NCBI GenBank assembly: GCA_024763535.1
Contig: JANTFH010000012.1
Coordinates: 1-54,947 of the forward strand
Direction of reading: 5' to 3'
DNA from: Thermodesulfobacteriota bacterium
GTDB taxonomy: Bacteria > Desulfobacterota > Anaeroferrophillalia > Anaeroferrophillales > Tharpellaceae
DNA length: 54,947 nt
Shown: one piece after another, positions 25,428 through 33,257 of the stretch
How positions within the stretch are numbered: position 1 is the first letter of the stretch
Layout: every line of letters begins with the position of its first letter
Notes under the pieces: model-generated
Database searches by the model: none
What the model was told of the DNA's origin: nothing
The model's input: the letters and a program-made list of their open reading frames with translations, nothing else
Made by a program: the position numbers and the translations under genes

Positions 25428-27797
25428 ATGCGTAGAATATTATTAATTCTGACCAGTTTCATTTTACTGATTACATTAAGCGGCCCGGCGGCTTTCGCCG
25501 AGAATCCGCCACAACGAACAATTGCCATTCTAACCGACGGCCCCTGGCTCAGTAATCCGCAGGCGATAAAGCTATTTAAAAACGAGATAATACGTAATGC
25601 AAAGGGTTATTTCAACCCGATATTTCCGGATCACCTGATGATTACCGGGGATAATAGTGCGGCCGATATCCAGCAGCGATTTGCGCAATTACTTAACTCT
25701 CCCGAAGTTGACCTGATTCTGACTCTGGGAAGCATCGGCTCGGCCATCGCAGTCAAAACCAGGAACTTACGCAAACCGGTAATTGCCCCCTTCATCTTCA
25801 ATGCGGCCAACTTTAAGGTTCCAATCAAAGATAACAGTAGCGGGATTTACAACCTCACCTACACCGACCTTAAGGTTCCAGTCGATCGGGCGATTCTCAC
25901 CTTTCAGAAGATCACCCCGATCACGGATATAGCTATTCTGATTGATGAGCGAGACCTTAAAGGCATCCCTTTAATTGAAAAATTCGCCCGCAATCTGGCC
26001 AATGAACACTCTCTAAAAGTCAGGCTAGTGGCGGCCCGAACTTCCGGAGATGAAGCCGCAGCCATAATTCCTGAAGAGTGTGATGCGGTACTGGTCGGGC
26101 CGCTCTGGCGCCTGACACCGATCGAATTTTCCCGTTTAACCAAAGCCTTGATTGACCGAAAACTGCCGAGCTTCTCCTTATGGGATCGCAACGATGTGGT
26201 AAACGGCATTATGGCCAGTGACATGTCGGGAAATACCCTGGAACAGCTCGCCCGCCGTACCGCGGTTACCGTCCAGGAGATTTTAAGCGGCGAAGACGCT
26301 TCCCGTCTGCCGGTGGCCTTCCACCACCAGGGCCGCACCTGTATAAATATGGCGACCGCCCGGGCGATTGAAGTTTATCCAAGTCTGGCGATGATGACCG
26401 GAGCCGACCTTCTCAATGAAAAGAAAGAGAATATTGAACGACGGCTGACAATCAAACAGGCCGTCGATGAAGCCCTGCAATCCAACCTCGATCTGATTTC
26501 CAGCCAGCTCAAAGTGGAAGAGGGCCGGCATAGTGTTGATCAGGCCCGGGCCGCTCTGCTGCCGCAAATCGGGCTGGAAACCGGAGCCTATTCAATTGAT
26601 AGTGACCGGGCCCGGGCGGCCGGGGGAATGACCCCGCAACATGCCTGGATCGGAAGTGCCAAAGGAGTGCAGCAGATCTACTCCGAGAACAGCTGGGCTC
26701 AGTTCACGGCGGAAGAATACCGTCAAAACGGCCGGGATATGGAGTTTGCAAAGATCCGACTCGACATTATAGAGGAGGCCGCCATCGCTTACCTTAATGT
26801 TCTGCGGGCCCTGAATGTCGAACAGATCTATAAAAATAATATCAAACTCACCCAGGAGAATCTTGACCGGGCCCGTATCCGGGTAAACACTGGTATTGCC
26901 GGACCGGATGAACTCTATCGCTGGCAAACCCAGTTTGCCAAAGACCAGCAGGCGGTTCTCTATTGGGAGTCGCAAACTTTTGACAGTAAAGAGACCCTGA
27001 ACCGAATCCTAAACCGCCCTCTGGATGAACCCTTCAAACTCTCGGAAACCGGGCTTGACGACCCCCTGATAATTGCCGGAGACCAGATTTTTTTCAATCT
27101 CATCCAGAATCCACACTATTTCAAAACTTTCCGCTCTCTGATAGTTGAAAAAGCACTTGAAATAAGACCTGAACTTAAGGTCTATGATGCAGCGATTGCA
27201 GCCCAGAAACGCCTCCACACAGCTTCTAAACGGAGTTTCTGGCTGCCCGATTTTACGATAGAGGGCGGAGTTGACCAGATCTTTGCCGACGGCGGTAATG
27301 GCGAGCGCAGCGAAAACCCCGCCGACCGTACCGACTGGAGTATCGGAGTCTACGCCCGTTTCCCGCTTTTTTCTGGGGGTAGAAAGATGGCAACATTAAA
27401 GCGTACCAGCGCCGCCGTCACCCGCCTGCACTCCGAAAAGAGTTCCGCCGCCAACTATGTCCGGCAGGAAGTCTTATATGCCATCAACAATACCCGGGCC
27501 TCCTATCCCTCTATCACCCTGTCGCAAGAGGCGGCGGCAGCGGCCCGGCGCAACCTGAAACTGATTACCAACTCTTACATGGAAGGCATCAAATCGATCA
27601 TCGACTTAATTGATGCACAAGCCCAGTTTTTGACCACTCGGCAAACCGCAACCAATGCCGTTTATGACTTCCTGATCGACATGATGAAACTTGAACGGGC
27701 AATGGGTAAGTTTATAACCTTTCTGCCCGAAGATGAAAAACAGCAGTGGGATAATGGAATAAGGGAAATCCTCAAAGCAACACGTGAAATAAAATAG
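25428..27797 (+). CDS. Fusion of ABC-type substrate-binding domain with TolC-family outer-membrane protein
   Basis: The start at 25428 was chosen for the AAGGAA ribosome site and the signal peptide that follows (LLILTSFILLITLSGPAAFA). The 789 residues split into two parts. Residues ~28-330 look like a periplasmic binding protein of the ABC_sub_bind/TrpX type (RTIAILTDGPW; LILTLGSIGSAIAVK; PVIAPFIFNAAN; AILIDERDLKGIPLIEKFA). Residues ~345-780 are a TolC-type domain (LTIKQAVDEALQSNLDLI; ENLDRARIRVNTG; SYMEGIKSIIDLIDAQAQFL). No membrane helix separates them. It is the last pump gene of the cluster, 46 bases after the RND permease. A tethered sensor domain on an exit duct is unusual; a binding role for the N-terminal part is inference. 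Confidence 0.85.
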   Translation: MRRILLILTSFILLITLSGPAAFAENPPQRTIAILTDGPWLSNPQAIKLFKNEIIRNAKGYFNPIFPDHLMITGDNSAADIQQRFAQLLNSPEVDLILTLGSIGSAIAVKTRNLRKPVIAPFIFNAANFKVPIKDNSSGIYNLTYTDLKVPVDRAILTFQKITPITDIAILIDERDLKGIPLIEKFARNLANEHSLKVRLVAARTSGDEAAAIIPEECDAVLVGPLWRLTPIEFSRLTKALIDRKLPSFSLWDRNDVVNGIMASDMSGNTLEQLARRTAVTVQEILSGEDASRLPVAFHHQGRTCINMATARAIEVYPSLAMMTGADLLNEKKENIERRLTIKQAVDEALQSNLDLISSQLKVEEGRHSVDQARAALLPQIGLETGAYSIDSDRARAAGGMTPQHAWIGSAKGVQQIYSENSWAQFTAEEYRQNGRDMEFAKIRLDIIEEAAIAYLNVLRALNVEQIYKNNIKLTQENLDRARIRVNTGIAGPDELYRWQTQFAKDQQAVLYWESQTFDSKETLNRILNRPLDEPFKLSETGLDDPLIIAGDQIFFNLIQNPHYFKTFRSLIVEKALEIRPELKVYDAAIAAQKRLHTASKRSFWLPDFTIEGGVDQIFADGGNGERSENPADRTDWSIGVYARFPLFSGGRKMATLKRTSAAVTRLHSEKSSAANYVRQEVLYAINNTRASYPSITLSQEAAAAARRNLKLITNSYMEGIKSIIDLIDAQAQFLTTRQTATNAVYDFLIDMMKLERAMGKFITFLPEDEKQQWDNGIREILKATREIK

Positions 27798-27879
27798 TTT
27801 TAACATTTTCTCTATACTTAGAGAGTAATAATATGGTAAATAAACAATCAAAAAAGTTGACTTTAAAAGGAGCTGCGAC

Positions 27880-28353
27880 ATGAAAAACAATCACAAAATC
27901 ACCATCCTGACAACAGTTTCCCTGGTAGCCGCCGTTCTGATGCTGACCGGCTGTGTCCAGAGCCATTCGGGCCAGGTTTACAGTCAGGGGCAGGCTCAAA
28001 GATCTATGCATGTCTACTACGGCACGATCATCGAACTGCGCGAGGTAACCATTGAAGGTTCCAACTCCGGAGCCGGAGCAGTTCTGGGCGGGGTCGCCGG
28101 CGGGGTCGCCGGCAGTACCATCGGCAACGGTCGGGGCCGAACCCTGGCAACCGTCGGCGGGGCCCTGGCAGGATTAGCCGCCGGTTCGGCTGTCGAAAAG
28201 GAGGCAGGTACCAAAAAGGCCGTTGAATTCACGGTTGAACTCGATGACGGTAGAGTCATGGCCATTGTCCAGGAAGATAGTGCCTACTACCGCATCGGTG
28301 ATCGGGTTCGCCTGTTACAGGGGAATGACGGAAGCTGGCGGGTAAGACAGTAA
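27880..28353 (+). CDS. Glycine-zipper outer-membrane lipoprotein (SlyB / 17-kDa antigen type)
   Basis: The 157-residue product has a lipoprotein signal (LVAAVLMLTGC, Cys25). Next come the phrase YYGTIIELREVTIEG and a glycine-zipper segment (SGAGAVLGGVAGGVAGSTIG and TVGGALAGLAAGSAVEK) expected to insert in the outer membrane. The C-terminal part (FTVELDDGRVMAIVQ ... GDRVRLL) is the small beta domain common to SlyB-like proteins. It probably helps outer-membrane integrity. AAGGAGCTG precedes the ATG. Confidence 0.9.
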   Translation: MKNNHKITILTTVSLVAAVLMLTGCVQSHSGQVYSQGQAQRSMHVYYGTIIELREVTIEGSNSGAGAVLGGVAGGVAGSTIGNGRGRTLATVGGALAGLAAGSAVEKEAGTKKAVEFTVELDDGRVMAIVQEDSAYYRIGDRVRLLQGNDGSWRVRQ

Positions 28354-28383
28354 TTTAACAGAAATATATTAAAGGAAATTTAG

Positions 28384-29424
28384 ATGGCTCGAATGATATT
28401 TTTCCCCCTGCTGCTTTTCTCCCTGGTGTTTGTTTCTCTGCCGTCTGGAGCGGAGGTTATCAACCTGACAAATGGTGACAAACTATCGGGTGAGATCAAA
28501 AGTGAAAACCAACACAGCATAACCCTGCACCATAGCGTCCTCGGGGACATCATAATTCCCAAAAAACAGATTGCAGTACTCCCGGGGAAAGACAACGTCA
28601 CGGAAGACAGTGGTCCAGACGAAACTGAAACCGCCGCGAAAAAGACGGCATCCGAACCAAAGACAGAAGTTGAAAAAACCGTAACCGCAACAACTCTGGT
28701 CAACCAACCCGTAAAGAAGTCTACACGCTTGCCCGGGGTCTTTGGTACCGGTTTTCTCGAAGGCTGGAAACATCACCTGGCTTTCGGTGTCAAGGGAGAA
28801 GCCGGCAACGATGTCAGCATGGATCTAAGTGCCGCCTACAACACCTCATTTGAAAGCAAGACGCATCGTTTCAACATTGAGTCAGCCTATTATTACGAAA
28901 CTGATGAGTATGAAAAGGATACTAATAAAGGGCATATAAATATTGTCCGCGACTGGCTCATGCCCGACTCCGACTGGTTTGTCTATGGCTACGGCCGTTA
29001 TGAATACGACGACTTCAAATCATGGGAGCACCGAGTCTCCATCTCGGCCGGTCCAGGATACGATTTTTACAATGAGAAAGATCTAAAATTAAACGGTCGT
29101 ATAGGTCTGGGCTTCAGTAAAAGCTGGGGTGATGAAAACGATTTCGATATCGAAGGTCAGTTAGGAATGAATTGGTTGTGGAGACCGGCCTCTTTGAAAA
29201 ATCAGGTTATTTCAAGCCAAATTATCATCTACCCGGTTCTCAATGATCTCGGTGAATACCGAACCTGGATGGAAGGTAAATGGCATTTTGATATAGATCT
29301 CTATCGGGGTTTGGGATTTGAAGTCGGGTTCGAATATGAATATGACAGCGACAATAAAAACAATCTTGATGGCGAAACAAGTTACGACCTGCTCTATTTC
29401 GGCCGCATTGGCCTAGACTTTTAA
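28384..29424 (+). CDS. DUF481-family outer-membrane beta-barrel protein
   Basis: The 346-residue protein has a signal peptide (LLLFSLVFVSLPSGA). A small beta domain follows (LTNGDKLSGEIKSENQHSITLHHSVLGDIIIPKKQI), then a low-complexity Thr/Lys/Glu linker (~75-110). The C-terminal ~230 residues form an amphipathic beta-barrel of the DUF481/YdiY type, with many alternating aromatic residues and a terminal phenylalanine (FGRIGLDF) as needed for BAM recognition. AAAGGAAA lies upstream of the ATG. It opens a run of same-strand genes that includes two retropepsin-like lipoproteins and the ATP-grasp/7TM pair. Confidence 0.85.
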   Translation: MARMIFFPLLLFSLVFVSLPSGAEVINLTNGDKLSGEIKSENQHSITLHHSVLGDIIIPKKQIAVLPGKDNVTEDSGPDETETAAKKTASEPKTEVEKTVTATTLVNQPVKKSTRLPGVFGTGFLEGWKHHLAFGVKGEAGNDVSMDLSAAYNTSFESKTHRFNIESAYYYETDEYEKDTNKGHINIVRDWLMPDSDWFVYGYGRYEYDDFKSWEHRVSISAGPGYDFYNEKDLKLNGRIGLGFSKSWGDENDFDIEGQLGMNWLWRPASLKNQVISSQIIIYPVLNDLGEYRTWMEGKWHFDIDLYRGLGFEVGFEYEYDSDNKNNLDGETSYDLLYFGRIGLDF

Positions 29425-29455
29425 TTGAACAACAAAATTTCAGGGTATTAAAATC

Positions 29456-29986
29456 ATGAAAAACAGGTTTACAACCAGGTTGCGCGTTACACTCTGTCTT
29501 TTTTTCGGGCTCTCAGGTTTAATTTTTTCAGGCTGCGCTACCACTTCACCGACTCCGGACAAGATGACGGTCGGCGCGACGGAAATTATCCATGTGGTCG
29601 AAGCTGACCTCGATTTTTTAACCCGGATTGATACCGGGGCCCGGACGACTTCGATTCACGCCTTAGATATCAAGATTGAAAACCCGGCGGTGAAAAAAAA
29701 GGATAATATCGGCAAAAAGATATCGCTTACCTTGATTAACGGTAAAGGAGAAAGAAAACGTCTGCAGACAACTATTGTTGATGCCTTGCAGGTTCGCAAT
29801 GCCCAGGGAGTCGAAACCCGCTACATGATCCCTCTGACCCTGCGCTGGCGGGGGATTGACAAGACCATAAAAGTCAATCTTCGTGACCGCAGTGCCATGA
29901 CCTATAAACTGCTCATCGGCCGCGACTGGCTGAGTAAAGATTTTATCGTCGATGTCGATATCAATAAAAACCTGAAAAAGAGATAA
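29456..29986 (+). CDS. Retropepsin-like aspartic protease lipoprotein (RimB / PF05618 family), first copy
   Basis: A 176-residue lipoprotein (GLIFSGC, Cys27) carrying one retropepsin-like domain, older databases 'ATP-dependent zinc protease'. The catalytic motif is DTGA at 59-62 in RIDTGARTTSIHA. The second family motif is LLIGRDWL near residue 155, before the C-terminal DVDI. Such proteins need to dimerise to make an active aspartic protease. The next gene encodes a second copy, so a heterodimer is possible. It belongs to the conserved neighbourhood with the inactive transglutaminase/7TM protein and the ATP-grasp ligase-like protein. Confidence 0.87.
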   Translation: MKNRFTTRLRVTLCLFFGLSGLIFSGCATTSPTPDKMTVGATEIIHVVEADLDFLTRIDTGARTTSIHALDIKIENPAVKKKDNIGKKISLTLINGKGERKRLQTTIVDALQVRNAQGVETRYMIPLTLRWRGIDKTIKVNLRDRSAMTYKLLIGRDWLSKDFIVDVDINKNLKKR

Positions 29987-29997
29987 AGGATCGTCTC

Positions 29998-30660
29998 ATG
30001 AAAAACACTAGCTGCCTCCTACTTTTGACTTTTGCACTTCTCTTCCTGGCATCCTGTGCCGGCCAGAGCCAACTTACCACCCCGACTGAAAAGATTGCCG
30101 AACCGGTGAAAGTTGAAAAACCGAAACCGCTACCCGAAATAAAACCAGCCCCAGTTCCCAAACCGGAACCAGCCCCTGCGATAAAACCGACTCCCCCACC
30201 TAAACCCACGGGCAAGATCAAAAGCGGCAGTGAAAAACTTACCATCTTCGGCGAAGCCGAATATATCACAATAAAACCTGACAATATTCGTCTCAAAGCC
30301 CGGATCGACACCGGAGCCACCACCTCGTCAATTCACGCTGCCCAAATCAAGCTGTTTGAACGGGACGGGAAAAAGTGGGTCAAATTCAACCTGGTTCGCA
30401 GCAACGGTCAGAAAGTTCCAATGAAGAGACGTGTAATCCGTACGATCGAGGTCAAACGCCATGGCACTGATCAACAGAGCCGACCGGTAGTAAATCTTGA
30501 CATAGCCATGGGAAGTATAAAAAAGAGAACCCAGTTCTCACTTACCGATCGCAGTCAGTTCAAATTTCCCGTCCTGATCGGGCGTTCACTCTTGAAAAAT
30601 ACGGCCATCGTCGATGTCAACCGCAGCTATGTACTCTCACCTTTAAGTGAAAGGAAATAA
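29998..30660 (+). CDS. Retropepsin-like aspartic protease lipoprotein, second copy with Pro/Lys linker
   Basis: A 220-residue lipoprotein (LLFLASC, Cys20). Residues ~30-75 form a Pro-Lys-Glu-rich linker that could span part of the periplasm or reach through peptidoglycan. The retropepsin-like domain follows, with DTGA at 104-107 in RIDTGATTSSIHA and LIGRSLL near the end. It differs from the first copy mainly by the long linker. The gene starts 11 bases after the first copy and ends 2 bases before the transglutaminase/7TM gene, so these are co-translated. The substrate is unknown; context suggests a peptide or peptide-tagged product of the ATP-grasp protein. Confidence 0.87.
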   Translation: MKNTSCLLLLTFALLFLASCAGQSQLTTPTEKIAEPVKVEKPKPLPEIKPAPVPKPEPAPAIKPTPPPKPTGKIKSGSEKLTIFGEAEYITIKPDNIRLKARIDTGATTSSIHAAQIKLFERDGKKWVKFNLVRSNGQKVPMKRRVIRTIEVKRHGTDQQSRPVVNLDIAMGSIKKRTQFSLTDRSQFKFPVLIGRSLLKNTAIVDVNRSYVLSPLSERK

Positions 30661-30662
30661 CC

Positions 30663-32216
30663 ATGCGCAATAAATTTGAACTCACGATACTTATAACGGT
30701 TCTGATGGTTTTAGGGATCGGCATCACCCTTTACAAGATTAATGTTTTAGGCTTCTCATTCAGCCCCGACAAAACTGAGACCGTCTGGACCGTCGAGAGC
30801 CGCATAAACTTTATTGCTGACGGCGGCCCGATCAAGCTCTCGATGAATCTACCGGACAACAGCAACGGCCTGATCGTCACCGAGAGTCTGCGGCAGGCAA
30901 CCGGCTATAAATTATCGCGCGAAGTTTCTGAAGATGGGGCTAAACGAATTGTCTGGAGTCGCGAAGACGCACCCAAAGGTAGACAGCACATCTATTATCG
31001 GGCCAATATCTTCCGCCGCAAAAGTGCTCAGAAATCCATGAAGAATAAAGCTCCGGCCTCTCTCCCGAAAATTTCTCAACCATTTACCGGCACCTATCTT
31101 GAGGCCGCAGAAGAACTGATAAAAAAGGCCCAAAATACGGAGCAGGGTAAGATCAAAAACGGAATCAACCTGCTTAACGAATTGAATTCCCCGGAACAAA
31201 ACCAGTCAGCGGCCCTGCTGCTGGAGATGCCGCGTGAGGCCGGCGGCCGCCTGGGTCTAGCCAGTGATTTACTGACCCAGGCCAAAATCCATAACCGTAT
31301 AGTTAAGGGTCTGGTACTCTCCCGGGACAACCGCAACAAAAAACTCTCGAGCTACATTGAAATCTTTGACGGTAAAAAATGGCAGCTCATCAATCCCAAA
31401 ACCGCCGAAGTTGAAAACCCGGATGCTTTTCTCCTCTGGCAGCAGAACAATGAGTCGCTTTTGGAGATTGAGGGCGGCAGCAAAGCGAAAGTCCGCTTTT
31501 CCTCACTGGCAACCAAAATTCTTGCCAATCAGGCCGCCATCAAGGGGGGCCAGCACAAACATTCATGGCTGGTTGATTTTTCAATCTACAGTCTGCCGCT
31601 GTCGAGTCAGAACGCTTTCAAGATTCTCCTGTTGATACCTTTTGGCGCCCTGATTGTAGTTATTCTCCGCAACCTGGTCGGCATTCAGACCTCCGGAACC
31701 TTTATGCCGATTCTGATTGCGCTCTCATTCCTCCAGACGACACTGGTCGTCGGTTTAATCCTGTTTTTAACCGTGGTCTGTGTCGGTTTAGTCCTTAGGG
31801 CTCTGCTGAGTCACTTAAACCTGCTCCTGGTGCCGCGAATATCAGCGATTTTAGTCTTTGTTATCACTATTTACCTGGCAATCTCGGTCATCGGTTTCAA
31901 AATGGGCAGTGAAGTCGGGCTCAACGTTACCTTCTTCCCGATGATTATCATCTCCTGGTCGATTGAAAGAATGTGTGTCCTCTGGGAAGAAGAGGGCGGC
32001 AAGGACGTTCTCATCCAGGGCAGCGGCAGTCTCTTTGCCGCCAGTGTTATCTATATCCTGATGAAAAACAACTTCATCGGCAATATGACCTACGCCTTCC
32101 CGGAACTGTTACTGGTGCTACTTGCCATCATTCTGATGATCGGAACTTACTCCGGCTATCGCCTGAGTGAGTTGCGGCGCTTCGAACCGATGGGCCGGGA
32201 AGAGGAGAAAAACTAA
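30663..32216 (+). CDS. Inactive transglutaminase-like protein fused to seven transmembrane helices
   Basis: The 517-residue protein has an N-terminal anchor helix (LTILITVLMVLGIGITLY). A large periplasmic region of the inactive transglutaminase type follows (~40-310), then a C-terminal 7TM domain (~315-505) with NLVGIQTSGTFMPILIALSF and PMIIISWSIERMCVLWEEEG. The domain pair matches the families Transglut_i_TM and 7TM_transglut. The stop codon overlaps the next start by one base (TAATG). It is always found with the ATP-grasp ligase-like and retropepsin-like genes seen here, a neighbourhood described by comparative genomics as a likely peptide-modification system of unknown product. Confidence 0.9.
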   Translation: MRNKFELTILITVLMVLGIGITLYKINVLGFSFSPDKTETVWTVESRINFIADGGPIKLSMNLPDNSNGLIVTESLRQATGYKLSREVSEDGAKRIVWSREDAPKGRQHIYYRANIFRRKSAQKSMKNKAPASLPKISQPFTGTYLEAAEELIKKAQNTEQGKIKNGINLLNELNSPEQNQSAALLLEMPREAGGRLGLASDLLTQAKIHNRIVKGLVLSRDNRNKKLSSYIEIFDGKKWQLINPKTAEVENPDAFLLWQQNNESLLEIEGGSKAKVRFSSLATKILANQAAIKGGQHKHSWLVDFSIYSLPLSSQNAFKILLLIPFGALIVVILRNLVGIQTSGTFMPILIALSFLQTTLVVGLILFLTVVCVGLVLRALLSHLNLLLVPRISAILVFVITIYLAISVIGFKMGSEVGLNVTFFPMIIISWSIERMCVLWEEEGGKDVLIQGSGSLFAASVIYILMKNNFIGNMTYAFPELLLVLLAIILMIGTYSGYRLSELRRFEPMGREEEKN

Positions 32217-33163
32217 TGTTGTTAACCACTCCGGGCCGTCTGCGGCAACGCGGAATAGTCGGCATGAATATGCGTAACGTGGTCTATATCGGCCAGAACA
32301 ACAAACGTAAATTCTACCCCCGGGTCGACGACAAACTCCAGACTAAAGTTCTGGCGGAAAAAGCCGGCATTGCGGTGCCGCGACTGATCGGCGTCGCCCG
32401 CCTCCAGAGCCATACCAAAAAACTTAAGGAGTTTCTGGCCCAGGAAAATGCCTTTGTCATCAAGCCCGCCAAAGGCAGTGGCGGTAAAGGCATACTGGTC
32501 ATAACCGACCGTGACGGCGAAAACTACCTTAAACCAAGCGGCAGCATAGTCACCGATCAGGGTATTCGCCGCCATGTATCCGATATATTAAGCGGCCTTT
32601 TCAGTCTCGGCGGCAAGCCTGATGTTGCCATGATCGAAGAACTGGTCAATTTCTCATCAGTTTTTGACGGTTTCAGTTTTGAAGGTGTACCCGATGTCAG
32701 GGTTATTGTCTACAAAGGCTATCCGGTCATGGCGATGACCCGGCTTTCAACCAAAGAGTCGGACGGTAAAGCCAATCTGCATCAGGGCGCTGTCGGAGTC
32801 GGCATTGACATCAGCAAAGGCCACGCTTTGAATGCGGTTCAACACGGCAAGCCACTGGAAGTTCACCCCGATACCGGACGCAACCTTAAGGAACTGAAGG
32901 TTCCTGACTGGCCGATATTCCTTGAACTTGCAGCCAAAGCTTATGAGATGACCGAGTTGGGCTATCTCGGCGCCGATATTGTTCTTGACAAGGAGAAAGG
33001 CCCCTTAATTTTAGAGCTGAATGCCCGCCCCGGCCTGGCGATTCAGGTCGCCAACAATCACGGCCTGGTTACCCGGGTCGATAAGGTCGAAGAAGACCTT
33101 AAAAAATTTAACCGAACCCCGACCGAACGAGTCGCTTTTTCCCAGCAGTATTTCGCCGTCTAA
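32216..33163 (+). CDS. Alpha-L-glutamate ligase-like ATP-grasp protein (RimK-related)
   Basis: A cytoplasmic ATP-grasp enzyme of 315 residues, related to RimK (family TIGR02291 by memory). Such enzymes join amino acids or peptides through acyl-phosphates. Motifs are GMNMRNVVYIGQNN near the start, the ATP-binding FVIKPAKGSGGKGILVI (~80-96), MIEELVNFSSVFDGF, and the metal-binding LILELNARPGLAIQVAN (~264-280). It is directly coupled to the 7TM protein. Its amide-forming product is a candidate for export through, or display by, that membrane protein and for trimming by the two retropepsin-like lipoproteins; this chain is inference. Confidence 0.9.
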   Translation: MLLTTPGRLRQRGIVGMNMRNVVYIGQNNKRKFYPRVDDKLQTKVLAEKAGIAVPRLIGVARLQSHTKKLKEFLAQENAFVIKPAKGSGGKGILVITDRDGENYLKPSGSIVTDQGIRRHVSDILSGLFSLGGKPDVAMIEELVNFSSVFDGFSFEGVPDVRVIVYKGYPVMAMTRLSTKESDGKANLHQGAVGVGIDISKGHALNAVQHGKPLEVHPDTGRNLKELKVPDWPIFLELAAKAYEMTELGYLGADIVLDKEKGPLILELNARPGLAIQVANNHGLVTRVDKVEEDLKKFNRTPTERVAFSQQYFAV

Positions 33164-33257
33164 ACAGCGAAATGCCGCCGCTTCCCGAACTTGAATCTGG
33201 ATCCGCGACACCAGACTACAGAGTTGAACTTTACTAAAAAATCAGGAAATTTTTAAT

